This document shows positions 1 through 8,397 of a stretch of 64,000 nt of DNA, piece by piece. Within the stretch, counting starts at the first letter, position 1; the number at the start of each line of letters is the position of its first letter. The DNA comes from Candidatus Homeothermus arabinoxylanisolvens (GTDB lineage: Bacteria; Bacteroidota; Bacteroidia; Bacteroidales; Muribaculaceae): positions 1 to 64,000 of the forward strand of contig LUJO01000005.1 of NCBI GenBank assembly GCA_001689405.1, written 5' to 3'. The notes beneath the pieces were generated by a model that was not told where the DNA came from, ran no database searches, and saw only the letters and a list, made by a program, of their open reading frames with translations. The position numbers were made by a program, and so were the translations under genes.

Positions 1-42
1 CGCTTTTCCAAGATATAACGGTGCATAAGTACCGGACGATAC
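1..42 (+). other. rRNA operon spacer before 5S
   Basis: This short stretch lies directly before the 5S rRNA and is probably the 23S-5S spacer. The 23S 3' end itself cannot be placed from 42 bases. No ORF or tRNA is seen. Confidence 0.5.
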
Positions 43-150
<108 letters not shown>

Positions 151-153
151 TTC

Positions 154-185
154 GGGTGCAAGCACAACGCTTGCACCCTTTTTTT
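154..185 (+). terminator. rRNA operon terminator
   Basis: A perfect 10-bp stem, GGGTGCAAGC (154-163) with GCTTGCACCC (169-178), has a 5-nt loop and is followed by seven T residues. This is a classic intrinsic terminator just after the 5S gene. Confidence 0.95.
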
Positions 186-258
186 ATACCCTTACATGTC
201 ATATTGCAATAAGCAACAGATAAATCCCGTTATACTACATATTATAATATTAATGTAA

Positions 259-1632
259 ATGCAAGGAAAAATCATTTTGCACTTGTCGATATTGTGGCTT
301 TCAGTTATACTGCTGTCATGTATTAATGACGATGTTACTGATGATGCGGCAGTGCAACCCCGGTTCTCATGCGAGGTGTTGGATATGGGTACTGTGTTTA
401 CCGAATCGTCATCGCGGGTGTATGGTTTTTTAGTATATAACCGCGATAAGAACGGGATAGTAATCAGTTCGATAGCTTTTCGCGACGAGGCTATGTCCGA
501 CAAATTCATACTTAATGTAGATGGTGTGCCGGGTACTGATTTTGAGAATGTCGAGATTCGTGGAGAGGATTCCATATATGTATTTGTCGAAGCTGTACTT
601 CCTTCTGTCGGGACGCCGGAACCTGTACGCATTTCAACTCCGCTTGATTTCAAGACTAACGGCGTTCGGTCAACGGTTCTTATAGAGGCGACCGCTCAGG
701 ATGTCGTATATGTAGGTTCAGAGAATCTTGAAGGTGTTACGGAATGGGACTCCCGATATCCATATAATATACGCGGTAATGTTATTGTGCCGGAAGGCTC
801 TACACTGAAGATTGCAAGTGGCACACGGCTCTATTTTTATTATGGTGCGGGTCTGTATGTTTTTGGACATCTTGTCGTTGAAGGAACTTGTGATGCTCCC
901 GTACAGATGCGTGGCGATCGGTTCGGCAATATTGTATATCCTATCCCGTATGATGTCGTACCGGGCCAGTGGTGGGGTATTGAACTGTCAGGCCCGTCAA
1001 GTGACTGCGTTATGAGTTACGCGACGGTTGACAATACAAAAGTAGGGATTATGACTGATGGCACACCCCGGCTTAGTTTGTTGAATTGTAGGTTGCGTAA
1101 CTCCTCCTTGTCAGTTTTGTTAACTACTGATACCGATGTTACCGCCGTAGGATGTGAGTTCTCCGGCGCACCCTCGGGTGTCGTTGTCCTTGACGGCGGC
1201 AGGCATATATTCAATCATTGTACAATCGCCAATGATTATATATTTTCTCCCGTGCAGGGGGCGCTGTTGACTGTTAAGTCGGCTGATACCGAGGTGACGG
1301 TTTCCAATTCGATTATGTACGGTCTTGGACCTTTGCTCGCTCCTGCCGACATTGCCGGACGGTCTGTGTCGTTTAAGCATTGTTTGCTTAAGTCGGGCGG
1401 CTCTGATGGCACCAATTTTTCGGAAATATTGTGGGGCGTCGATCCGCGATTTGATGTATCGACCGAAGAGTATCGTTTCGATTATCGGCTGACATCCGGT
1501 TCGCCTGCCATCGCAGCCGGCGATGCCTCGCTGTCGTTGCCTGAAAGTTCTGTTGATTTTTACGGATTGCGGCGTGGTGCCACACCCGACCTCGGTGCGT
1601 ATGTATACAGTGATGCGCCGCAAAGTAACTGA
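259..1632 (+). CDS. Right-handed beta-helix lipoprotein
   Basis: Predicted outer-membrane or surface lipoprotein of 457 aa. The N-terminus is a hydrophobic signal ending in a lipobox (LLSC, Cys21). Residues about 60-150 form a beta-rich domain that I do not recognise. From about 170 to 430 the protein has the irregular short-strand pattern of a right-handed parallel beta-helix (repeated N/D-rich turns such as VSNSIMYG and FNHCTIAN). The tail has the DFYG-x-x-R-x8-D-x-G-A-Y signature seen at the end of choice-of-anchor Q / pectate-lyase-like proteins. No catalytic residues can be assigned, so it may bind or cleave a glycan or be purely structural. It starts at ATG 259, about 75 bp after the rRNA terminator, and is probably transcribed on its own. 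Confidence 0.75.
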   Translation: MQGKIILHLSILWLSVILLSCINDDVTDDAAVQPRFSCEVLDMGTVFTESSSRVYGFLVYNRDKNGIVISSIAFRDEAMSDKFILNVDGVPGTDFENVEIRGEDSIYVFVEAVLPSVGTPEPVRISTPLDFKTNGVRSTVLIEATAQDVVYVGSENLEGVTEWDSRYPYNIRGNVIVPEGSTLKIASGTRLYFYYGAGLYVFGHLVVEGTCDAPVQMRGDRFGNIVYPIPYDVVPGQWWGIELSGPSSDCVMSYATVDNTKVGIMTDGTPRLSLLNCRLRNSSLSVLLTTDTDVTAVGCEFSGAPSGVVVLDGGRHIFNHCTIANDYIFSPVQGALLTVKSADTEVTVSNSIMYGLGPLLAPADIAGRSVSFKHCLLKSGGSDGTNFSEILWGVDPRFDVSTEEYRFDYRLTSGSPAIAAGDASLSLPESSVDFYGLRRGATPDLGAYVYSDAPQSN

Positions 1633-1636
1633 AAAA

Positions 1637-1670
1637 TTGGCTGAAATGTCAGTTTTATTTTATACCTTTG
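1637..1670 (+). promoter_or_regulatory. Promoter of the DUF4199 gene
   Basis: A -7 box TACCTTTG (1663-1670) matches the Bacteroidetes consensus TAnnTTTG. A TTG at 1637-1639 lies about 23 bp upstream as a possible -33 element. The box ends 7 bp before ATG 1678, so the predicted leader is only a few nucleotides long. Confidence 0.6.
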
Positions 1671-1677
1671 CAACCGT

Positions 1678-2226
1678 ATGAACGATGGAAAATCAACAGG
1701 ACAGTCTCCTTATCGTCGGGGTGCTGATGCAGGCCTGATTTTGGGAGTGTATCTCTGTGTCATATTTTTTGCCACAGCTTACTCCATGACGTATTCCATC
1801 TTGAGTTTGGTGTCATTGGTTCTTATTGCCGGTGTACCCGTATTTATCTACATCTCTTTACGTCGGTCCTACATAGCCGATATGGGTAAGACTATATTCT
1901 CGTCATTGTGGATGGAGGGTATCGCTACGTTTTTTTTCGGCGGAGTGATATCGGCATTCGTCTCAGTGATTTATATGCGCTATATCAATCCAGGATTTAT
2001 CGATGCGCAGATAGATACAATGATATCTGTGTATAATCAGACTGACTGGGAGCGGGGAAAAGAGTTGGCCGACGTTGTGTCACGTGCGCGTGAGGCACGG
2101 TTGATACCGCGTCCGATAGAGTTTGCTATCAATATGTTGTGGCTTATTGTATTTTCCGGCTCTATATTGTCGATGCTCATGTCCTTGCTTGTGCAGGCAC
2201 GCGGTTATAATAAAAAACATAAATAA
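1678..2226 (+). CDS. DUF4199 family membrane protein
   Basis: Small integral membrane protein of 182 aa with four hydrophobic segments (about residues 18-38, 40-60, 78-98 and 150-172) and a soluble loop between the last two. The pattern and length fit the Bacteroidetes DUF4199 family, whose biochemical role is unknown. It lies 9 bp before a polyprenyl-phosphate type glycosyltransferase, a pairing that suggests an accessory role at the membrane (inference). No other in-frame ATG exists before residue 35, so ATG 1678 is the likely start even though the -7 promoter box ends only 7 bp upstream. Confidence 0.75.
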   Translation: MNDGKSTGQSPYRRGADAGLILGVYLCVIFFATAYSMTYSILSLVSLVLIAGVPVFIYISLRRSYIADMGKTIFSSLWMEGIATFFFGGVISAFVSVIYMRYINPGFIDAQIDTMISVYNQTDWERGKELADVVSRAREARLIPRPIEFAINMLWLIVFSGSILSMLMSLLVQARGYNKKHK

Positions 2227-2235
2227 ATTTTGACG

Positions 2236-3198
2236 ATGGATATTTCTGTAGTCGTTCCTTTGTATAATGAAGCGGAGTCTTTGCCCGAGCTTGAGGCATG
2301 GATTGCCCGTGTCATGAATGAGAATAACTTCACGTATGAGATACTTTTCATTAATGACGGTTCTACCGATGATTCTTGGGAAGTGATTAAGAGGCTCCAG
2401 CAGCAGAACCCCAACGTGAAGGGAGTGAGCTTCCGACGCAACTATGGTAAATCGCCGGCGCTGAATACCGGCTTTCAGAGAGCACAAGGCGATGTCGTCA
2501 TAACTATGGACGCCGATTTGCAGGATAGCCCCGATGAAATACCTGAGCTTTACCGAATGATTACCGAAGACCGGTATGACCTCGTATCGGGCTGGAAGCA
2601 AAAACGTTACGACCCGCTGTCAAAGACCATACCTACGAAGCTATTTAACGCTACCGCGCGCAGAGTGAGCGGCATACGCAATCTGCATGACTTCAATTGC
2701 GGCCTTAAAGCCTACCGCAACAAAGTGGTGAAGCGCATCGAGGTTTACGGTGACATGCACAGATATATTCCTTATCTGGCCAAAAATGCCGGATTTAACC
2801 GCATAGGCGAGAAGGTAGTGCATCATCAGGCCCGGAAGTACGGTACTACGAAGTTCGGTCTCGACCGCTTTGTAAACGGATATCTTGACCTCGGGACTCT
2901 ATGGTTTACCTCTCGTTTCGGAGTCAAGCCCATGCACTTCTTCGGATTGCTCGGAAGCCTTATGTTTTTCTTGGGACTTATTGCCGTAGCTGTTGTCGGC
3001 TTCACGAAGTTGTATGACATGCACCACGGCAATCATTATATCCTTGTCACCGATTCTCCCTATTTTTACTTGGCGCTGACCGCTATGCTGCTGGGCGCGC
3101 AACTGTTTCTGACCGGTTTTATCGGCGAGCTTATAGTGCGCAATTCCGACCGCCGCAATGAATATGAGATAGAAGAAGAAATAACGACATCTTGTTAA
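2236..3198 (+). CDS. GT2 glycosyltransferase, DPM1/GtrB-like
   Basis: Predicted enzyme that moves a sugar from a nucleotide donor to a polyprenyl phosphate at the inner membrane (320 aa). The GT-A fold shows VVVPLYNE at the N-terminus, FINDGSTDDS (about 39-48) and the metal-binding MDADLQD at 91-97. Two C-terminal hydrophobic segments (about 232-258 and 278-303) match the dolichyl/undecaprenyl-phosphate mannose/glucose synthase subgroup. ATG 2236 is preferred over the in-frame TTG at 2230 because it places the first strand directly at the N-terminus. It sits between DUF4199 and a nitroreductase in a tight plus-strand cluster. The sugar and final product are unknown. Confidence 0.85.
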   Translation: MDISVVVPLYNEAESLPELEAWIARVMNENNFTYEILFINDGSTDDSWEVIKRLQQQNPNVKGVSFRRNYGKSPALNTGFQRAQGDVVITMDADLQDSPDEIPELYRMITEDRYDLVSGWKQKRYDPLSKTIPTKLFNATARRVSGIRNLHDFNCGLKAYRNKVVKRIEVYGDMHRYIPYLAKNAGFNRIGEKVVHHQARKYGTTKFGLDRFVNGYLDLGTLWFTSRFGVKPMHFFGLLGSLMFFLGLIAVAVVGFTKLYDMHHGNHYILVTDSPYFYLALTAMLLGAQLFLTGFIGELIVRNSDRRNEYEIEEEITTSC

Positions 3199-3211
3199 TA
3201 TATAATTGGAA

Positions 3212-3742
3212 ATGAACGCTTATCCACAATTTTACGACCTCGTCACACGTCGTTACTCATGCCGTAATTACAGCGACAGAAAAGTCCCCGAGGATTTGCT
3301 TGTCGCCATACTTGATATAGTACGTCTTGCCCCTTCTGCATGCAACAGGCAGCCGTGGCGTTTTCTTGTCATAGATGACGCCGTACAGAGCGAGGTGCTC
3401 CGTAAGAGTTACTCGCGGGAATGGTTTGACAATGCTCCGCTGTATATTGTAGCTATAGGCATGCATGATGAAGCTTGGCACCGCGGCTTTGACGGTAAAG
3501 ACCACACTGCTGTCGATGTGGCTATCGCTGTCGAGCACCTGTGTCTTGCCGCCACATCCGTAGGCCTCGGGACCTGCTGGGTATGCAACTTCGACCCCGC
3601 CATAGTAAAAGAAGGGTTAAACTTGCCTGACAATGCCGAGCCTATAGCCATAATTCCGATAGGATATCCCGTAGATGGCGAAGCAGTACCTGAAAAGAAG
3701 CGTAAGGCATTAGACGATATTGTGAAATGGGGAAAATTCTGA
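3212..3742 (+). CDS. Nitroreductase family protein
   Basis: Predicted FMN-dependent oxidoreductase of 176 aa. The N-terminal RRYSCRNYSDRKVP motif binds the flavin phosphate in this family, SACNRQPW follows near residue 40, and GLGTCWVCNF near residue 118 is the usual C-terminal flavin contact. The substrate cannot be read from sequence. ATG 3212 is preferred over TTG 3206. The last 16 bp overlap the next gene, indicating co-transcription with the DUF6452/DUF6048 pair. Confidence 0.85.
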   Translation: MNAYPQFYDLVTRRYSCRNYSDRKVPEDLLVAILDIVRLAPSACNRQPWRFLVIDDAVQSEVLRKSYSREWFDNAPLYIVAIGMHDEAWHRGFDGKDHTAVDVAIAVEHLCLAATSVGLGTCWVCNFDPAIVKEGLNLPDNAEPIAIIPIGYPVDGEAVPEKKRKALDDIVKWGKF

Positions 3743-4365
3743 GACTGACTGTACTCGTATGTGTACTTGCCGTATTGCACACGGCCTGCAACACATCGGG
3801 CTGCACTGAAAACAAAAGCTCTATACCGCTTGCAGGATTTTATTCCTACGAGACATTGGCGGCTATTACGGTAAACGAGATTTCTATCGGCGGTGTGGAT
3901 GCTCCGAACGACTCATTGTTGCTGAACAACGAGTCGGCCGGTAAGATATATCTGCCGTTCAGGTCTACGGCCGAGGAGACAAGCTATTTTATAAGATATG
4001 AGTCGGAGAAGCTTGGCGGAGGTACTCTGTATGATGTAATAACATTCAACTACACTTCGATACCTTATTTCGCTTCAGAGGAGTGCGGTGCTATGTTCCG
4101 CTACAAAATCAACGAGATGTATTATACGAATCATCTGATAGACTCAATCGGTCTTGTTGACAGCCTTATCACCAATGAGGATGTGGAAAAAATACATATT
4201 TATTTCCGCACTGACAGTCCTGATGATCCCGATGATCCTGACAACCCCGACAACCCGGATAATCCCGACGACAATCCCGATAACCCTGATGATCCCGGCG
4301 ATAATCCGGAAAATCCTGATAATCCCGGAGATAACCCCGGCCAACCCGAAACTCCTGACGAATGA
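3727..4365 (+). CDS. DUF6452 family lipoprotein with Asp/Pro/Asn tail
   Basis: Predicted envelope lipoprotein of 212 aa with a signal peptide ending in a lipobox-like HTAC (Cys19). The body (about 25-160) is a beta-rich domain resembling the DUF6452 family of Bacteroidales. The last 50 residues are an acidic low-complexity tail built from D-P-D, D-N-P and similar triplets, probably a flexible spacer at the cell surface or in the periplasm. It overlaps both neighbours (16 bp upstream, ATGA downstream), so it is translationally coupled to the DUF6048 protein. The joint presence suggests a shared complex (inference). Confidence 0.75.
   Translation: MGKILRLTVLVCVLAVLHTACNTSGCTENKSSIPLAGFYSYETLAAITVNEISIGGVDAPNDSLLLNNESAGKIYLPFRSTAEETSYFIRYESEKLGGGTLYDVITFNYTSIPYFASEECGAMFRYKINEMYYTNHLIDSIGLVDSLITNEDVEKIHIYFRTDSPDDPDDPDNPDNPDNPDDNPDNPDDPGDNPENPDNPGDNPGQPETPDE
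4212..4350 (+). repeat. Degenerate short tandem repeat in coding sequence
   Basis: The DNA for the acidic tail of the DUF6452 protein repeats CCCGA-, CCTGA- and AAYCC-type units in 6- and 9-base steps (for example GATCCCGATGATCC, AACCCCGACAACCC). Such tracts can change length by slippage in steps that keep the frame. Confidence 0.7.
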
Positions 4366-5243
4366 AACATTTCTGCATAGTTTTATTGATCGGCGCTTTG
4401 GCCCTGTCAGCGGCGGGGCAAAGACGCATCACTCCGGTGGACAATCCCGATAAAAAGCGTGGCGTACCGGTTGTGCCGGTTGCCGTCGATACCGTGGCCG
4501 GACGACCTGCAAGTGTTGTCGAGACTACCGATTTGGCCGGACATACGGTTCTCGTCGATACTATTTCGGGCGAGGAGTATCGCGACACTATACTTACTAC
4601 AGCTCCTAAGCTCATATATCCGCGGTTTGACGCCGTTACGGTAGGTGTCAATATATGGGATCCGTTGATGCGTTGCTTCGGTCAAAAGTACGGAATCATC
4701 GGATTTTGGGGTGAACTTAGTCTGCATAACTGGATAAAGCCGATGGTCGAGATCGGATTGGGATCGGCCGACTATACCCCCGATGACGGCAATTACACAT
4801 ACAAGTCATCGATGGCTCCATATTTCAAGATCGGATTGAATTATAACTTCCTGTATAATTCCAACCCTGATTACTCCGTTTATGCCGGATTGCGTTACGG
4901 CATCAGCAACTTTAGTTATGAGATTACCGATGTAACGATGAATCAAGGCTATTGGGACGAAAATGTGTCTTTTAACGTGCCGTCGCAACGTGCCACTGTC
5001 GGCTATTTTGAGGCTATGGTGGGCATAAGGGTCAAGATACTCGGACAAGTATCGCTCGGATGGGAGCTGAAAGTACACCGTATAGCGCATGGCGGCAAGG
5101 GTGAATACGGCGAGCCGTGGTATGTGCCCGGTTACGGAGCCAAGTCCTCGTTGTTTAACGCCTCGTTTTCAGTAAGCTATACATTGCCGCTCGGCAAGCG
5201 CGATGCCGTGGTGCCTCCCGGCGCCGATCCCGCACAAGAATGA
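4362..5243 (+). CDS. DUF6048 family outer-membrane protein
   Basis: Predicted 293-aa envelope protein with a cleavable signal (about residues 1-19, ending SAAGQ). From about residue 90 the alternating aromatic/polar strands (for example MAPYFKIGLNYNFLY and YSVYAGLRYGISNFSYEI), ending in a strand-like FSVSYTLPLG segment, indicate a small outer-membrane beta-barrel. The pattern fits DUF6048, which lies next to DUF6452 in Bacteroidales. The function is unknown. It begins inside the stop codon of the preceding gene (ATGA overlap) and is followed by a hairpin-rich region and a terminator. Confidence 0.75.
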   Translation: MKHFCIVLLIGALALSAAGQRRITPVDNPDKKRGVPVVPVAVDTVAGRPASVVETTDLAGHTVLVDTISGEEYRDTILTTAPKLIYPRFDAVTVGVNIWDPLMRCFGQKYGIIGFWGELSLHNWIKPMVEIGLGSADYTPDDGNYTYKSSMAPYFKIGLNYNFLYNSNPDYSVYAGLRYGISNFSYEITDVTMNQGYWDENVSFNVPSQRATVGYFEAMVGIRVKILGQVSLGWELKVHRIAHGGKGEYGEPWYVPGYGAKSSLFNASFSVSYTLPLGKRDAVVPPGADPAQE

Positions 5244-5249
5244 CGACAC

Positions 5250-5336
5250 AGGCATATTCAGTCTGCCTGATGGACATGTAGAGTGGCATCTGCCACATCT
5301 ACATGGTGCCGGTCGTTACCGGGAAAGTCACGTGAC
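5250..5336 (+). other. Run of adjacent inverted repeats
   Basis: Between the DUF6048 stop and its terminator there are four inverted repeats in a row: AGGCA/TGCCT (5250-5268), a long pair CATGTAGA-GTGGCA / TGCCAC-ATCTACATG (about 5275-5304), CCGGT-CGTT-ACCGG (5309-5322) and the palindrome GTCACGTGAC (5327-5336). A fifth hairpin is the terminator itself. No ORF is seen here. Confidence 0.7.
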
Positions 5337-5341
5337 AGAGT

Positions 5342-5377
5342 ATGACACTGTGCAGTGCGCAGATGTCATCTTTTTTT
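5342..5377 (+). terminator. Terminator of the DUF4199-DUF6048 cluster
   Basis: ATGACA..CTG (5342-5350) pairs with CAG..TGTCAT (5360-5369) and is followed by seven T residues at 5371-5377. It overlaps the last codons of the convergent small membrane-protein gene. Confidence 0.8.
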
Positions 5378-5587
5378 GTTAAGATCGTCTTCGCGCTCTT
5401 TGCGCAGCCGCTCGCGTTTTTTCAGGAAGAAGTGCAATAGCACTATGCACAACAAGGTGACGCCTATTATGCTGAAATAATAGACGTAATTTCCGGCAAA
5501 AAACTCGCCGCGGCCGATGTAGCTCATGACTCCGAGATAAACGAGAAGTATGAGCGGTATAAATGTAGATTTTTTCACAGGTATCAT
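5366..5587 (-). CDS. Small two-helix membrane protein
   Basis: I do not recognise a family. The protein has about 73 aa, two hydrophobic segments (FIPLILLVYLGVMSYI and YFSIIGVTLLCIVLLHFFL) and a highly charged C-terminus rich in Lys, Arg and Glu. ATG 5587 lies 11 bp after the stop of the exonuclease gene and is preferred; a GTG at 5614 would add 9 residues and overlap that gene. It is probably co-transcribed with the exonuclease. Its end lies inside a terminator hairpin. Confidence 0.6.
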   Translation of the reverse strand: MIPVKKSTFIPLILLVYLGVMSYIGRGEFFAGNYVYYFSIIGVTLLCIVLLHFFLKKRERLRKEREDDLNKKR

Positions 5588-5597
5588 CAGTGATTTT

Positions 5598-6245
5598 TTA
5601 ACGGTTGGGGTCACTGCTGTCGTCGACAGGCTTTATATAAGGCGACCGGCAAGGGTCGAAACGGCCCGAGGTAAGGTGAGAGTAGATTTTCAGGCAAGCC
5701 CATGCATCGATTGATGCGTAGGTCTGCTGAGGGGTCGTTAGAGTCGAGGCCTCCCAGTTGGAGAGCCGCTGACTTTTTGATATGCGTTCGCCGAATATTA
5801 TGCCGTAGATTTTTTGCAGACTGCAGTCGAGGATGTTGAATTCCTTGACGAGATCCTGCAAGTCGACGAAGCCGGCGGGCTGGAAGTCATGCAGTTTGTG
5901 CATGACATGAAAGTCGTCTTTCAGCGATAGCCCGACCTTTGTAATCTGCGGATTTTCAATAAGGTCGCGCAATTCATCGGGAAAGCCGAATTTGTTGATG
6001 CGGAAAAGGTAGCAACAGTCTTCTGTGGCAAACTGCATCAGCGCCACCTGATTGGTGCGCCCTTTTCTGAATGACGGTTTTGTCTCGGTGTCAAATCCCA
6101 CTACGGGGAAACGCCCGATTGTTTCAAGCGCACTCTTGGCCTGCTCAACCGTGTTTATCACTATGATATGTCCGGGATAAGTGACGGTCGGTAGAGCGGA
6201 GAGTTGCTCCTTTGTGATAGACAGTACTAATGTATTGACATTCAT
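5598..6245 (-). CDS. DEDDy-type 3'-5' exonuclease
   Basis: Predicted cytoplasmic nuclease of 215 aa with the RNase D / WRN exonuclease-like fold. The ExoI motif FDTET near residue 51 carries the first Asp and Glu. The ExoII region GLSLKDD near 105 carries the second Asp. The ExoIII motif YASIDAW near 176 has the Tyr and Asp of the DEDDy subgroup. Single-domain proteins of this size are common in Bacteroidetes, and the substrate (RNA 3' ends or DNA) cannot be decided here. It appears to have its own promoter and to lead into the small membrane-protein gene. Confidence 0.85.
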   Translation of the reverse strand: MNVNTLVLSITKEQLSALPTVTYPGHIIVINTVEQAKSALETIGRFPVVGFDTETKPSFRKGRTNQVALMQFATEDCCYLFRINKFGFPDELRDLIENPQITKVGLSLKDDFHVMHKLHDFQPAGFVDLQDLVKEFNILDCSLQKIYGIIFGERISKSQRLSNWEASTLTTPQQTYASIDAWACLKIYSHLTSGRFDPCRSPYIKPVDDSSDPNR

Positions 6246-6288
6246 AATAAAAAAGTAGATTTCTCTTGAACGGCGTTAACGCTTGGTG

Positions 6289-6296
6289 TAAAGTTA
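6289..6296 (-). promoter_or_regulatory. Possible -7 box of the exonuclease gene
   Basis: TAACTTTA on the minus strand differs from TAnnTTTG by one base and lies 43 bp before the start codon. No convincing -33 element is seen. Confidence 0.35.
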
Positions 6297-6392
6297 GTAA
6301 ATTATAGTGAAATAAACCTACTTTTATACCCGGAATCGGTGTATTTTTAACATTTAAACAGATTCATAGTGCTTTTCGGTGGATGCAGTGTG

Positions 6393-7019
6393 TCAAATAG
6401 TTGTAAATTTGACACCAATAAAATTGCGTTCAAGATACCTCTTTATGAACGATGTCGTGTCGGCGGCTATGACCTTGTCTTTGTCGAAAAAAGTGTTGTA
6501 GACAACCTCACGCAATTGGATGCCGCGCGACTTTATGGCCTCAAGCGACAGCAGGGTGTGGTTGATCGATCCGAGTACTCCGTTAGTGACAAGTATGAGC
6601 GGCAGCCGGCGTGAACTCACATAGTCTATGGTGAAGAAATCGTCGGTAATCGGTACCATAAGACCGCCGGCACCTTCGACAAGCACTGTGTCGTATCGCT
6701 CGCTCAGTTGCCGGGAACAGCGGTCGATAAGATCGAGGTCAATCGTCTTGCCGTCGAGTTTTGCCGCGAGCTGGGCCGATGCGGGGTAGGTGAATATGAC
6801 CGGTGCGGTGAGGCGGGCCTTGTCCTCGGGCAATAATCCGGTTCCTGTTATCTCGCGATGTTTCAGTATGTCCTCCGACATGTCGGTATTGCCGGTCTGT
6901 ATGAATTTTTGCGTAATCACTGACTTGCCCTCTGCCATAAGGCGGCGGGCTATGATGCCTGTGGCATAGGTTTTGCCGGCGTCGGTGTCTATGCCCGAAA
7001 CAAATATGATTTCACTCAT
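6393..7019 (-). CDS. bioD: Dethiobiotin synthetase
   Basis: ATP-dependent closure of the ureido ring: 7,8-diaminopelargonate plus CO2 gives dethiobiotin, the penultimate step of biotin synthesis, in the cytoplasm. The 208-aa protein has the P-loop GIDTDAGKTYATG at residues 9-21, the QKFIQTG stretch, and VEGAGGLMVPI near residue 114, all hallmarks of BioD. It overlaps the end of bioGC by 8 bp and is the last gene of a bioF-bioGC-bioD operon. Confidence 0.95.
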   Translation of the reverse strand: MSEIIFVSGIDTDAGKTYATGIIARRLMAEGKSVITQKFIQTGNTDMSEDILKHREITGTGLLPEDKARLTAPVIFTYPASAQLAAKLDGKTIDLDLIDRCSRQLSERYDTVLVEGAGGLMVPITDDFFTIDYVSSRRLPLILVTNGVLGSINHTLLSLEAIKSRGIQLREVVYNTFFDKDKVIAADTTSFIKRYLERNFIGVKFTTI

Positions 7020-8397
7020 TGCAGTGCTTTTTTATGATGAAGTAGATTGGACGGTAGGTTAGAGGTGCCCCGGCCGGTGTCACCGGATACAGCCGTGTGA
7101 AGTCTGTCACGGTCATGGCGGCGTGTCGGAGTGCGTTTACTCCGGTGTTGCGCAGGTGCGACATTACATGCCGCGGCGAAGGGAAGTTGAGCTTTATCTC
7201 GTTTTCTTCAAGTGCTATGACGTCACAACCCTCGGGAGTCATGGCTCGAAGTTCGTCGGCAGAGTAGTAACGTAGCGGGAAGTGTGTGACTTCCGCCACC
7301 TCTGCTATGTTTCCGGGTCCGAAAGTGGAGACTACAATTAGCCCTCCCGGCTTTACAGCGCGGGCGGCCCGGCGTAAAAACTTGGGTATGGACTGGAACC
7401 ACTGCACGCATGAGGCCGTGGCGATAACGTCGAACGTGTCGGCCGGTATGCCGGCAATCAGCTTTTCTCCGTCGCCGGCTGTTATTGTTGTGTTTGCCGG
7501 AACACCTTCTACGGGCTGCGGAGCAAGATCCCACAATGACAGGTCGGCATCCGGCCATGACGACGTGTATAGCGTGGTCAGAAAACCTGTGCCATAGCCT
7601 ATCTCAAGTATTGACGATGGTGCTTCGGCGGTGTTAGCCAGCCACATATCATGGAGGTGGCGTGCTATGACCCGTTGCACCGGAGCGTTGTCGTCATACA
7701 GTGAGGCGCTCTTTCGGAACTTTTCACCAACAAGGCGTTTGTCGATAATCTCCTGCTCTATGAGTACCTGCCAGTCGGGCAAGTGCCCCGAGGCTATGGA
7801 GCGTATGCGGTTATGCCCCTGCCATTCGCGGTGTAGGTTTTCGGGTGGAAATATCCTGTCGTTTTCGGCTATTATAACGCGGTCCCATGTCGAGTGGTCG
7901 GGAGTGGCGTCTGCTGAAAGATAGAAATCTCTTATCGATGACAGCTCGTCGCGCAGATTTTCGATATCGCGTTGCGGCATACGGCTCATGAATGTCTCGT
8001 AGGTTTCGCGGGAGTCACACATGCGATGGTAAAATTTCTCGAGATTTCTACGGTCGAGCCTGTCAAGCGTGCCGCGGAATATCTCTTTGGGTATGCCGCG
8101 CAGGTCATCTATCGGGTGCAGTGAGCCGTTTATCGCTATTTTCAGGGTGGGTTTTATGTCATGTTTTCTTAGGACAAACTGGGCCATGAAAACCCCGAAT
8201 GACCATGCAAACACGTACAAGTCATCATATGCTGCAAGAGGCGCGGGGTCAAAGTCATCATCGGTATACCCCCATACCGTCATTATGTCGCAGCCCTCCA
8301 CATGCAGCTCACGGAAAGGCTCGGCCGACATGCCCCATCCGGCAAATATGATTATGAGGCTATGGTTGTTTTCATATGATGTAAACTCCTGCTTCAT
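7012..8397 (-). CDS. bioGC: BioG-BioC fusion: pimeloyl-ACP methyl ester esterase / malonyl-ACP methyltransferase
   Basis: Bifunctional 461-aa protein for pimelate synthesis. Residues 1 to about 215 are a BioG-type alpha/beta hydrolase, with nucleophile Ser66 in AWSFGV, Asp180 in ENDRIF and His205 in SGHLPDW as the likely triad. It would remove the methyl group from pimeloyl-ACP methyl ester. Residues from about 220 are a BioC-type methyltransferase with the SAM-binding loop LEIGYGTGF at 264-272; it caps malonyl-ACP. The fusion puts the first and last enzymes of the methyl-ester cycle in one chain, as reported for some Bacteroidetes. It overlaps bioF by 4 bp (ATGA) and bioD by 8 bp. Confidence 0.92.
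   Translation of the reverse strand: MKQEFTSYENNHSLIIIFAGWGMSAEPFRELHVEGCDIMTVWGYTDDDFDPAPLAAYDDLYVFAWSFGVFMAQFVLRKHDIKPTLKIAINGSLHPIDDLRGIPKEIFRGTLDRLDRRNLEKFYHRMCDSRETYETFMSRMPQRDIENLRDELSSIRDFYLSADATPDHSTWDRVIIAENDRIFPPENLHREWQGHNRIRSIASGHLPDWQVLIEQEIIDKRLVGEKFRKSASLYDDNAPVQRVIARHLHDMWLANTAEAPSSILEIGYGTGFLTTLYTSSWPDADLSLWDLAPQPVEGVPANTTITAGDGEKLIAGIPADTFDVIATASCVQWFQSIPKFLRRAARAVKPGGLIVVSTFGPGNIAEVAEVTHFPLRYYSADELRAMTPEGCDVIALEENEIKLNFPSPRHVMSHLRNTGVNALRHAAMTVTDFTRLYPVTPAGAPLTYRPIYFIIKKHCNE

Noticed and set aside
6262..6290. Sequence TTGAACGGCG...TTGGT resembling part of repeat copy A
   Set aside because: The similarity covers only about 20 bp with gaps and lacks the core and right end; too short to call another copy.
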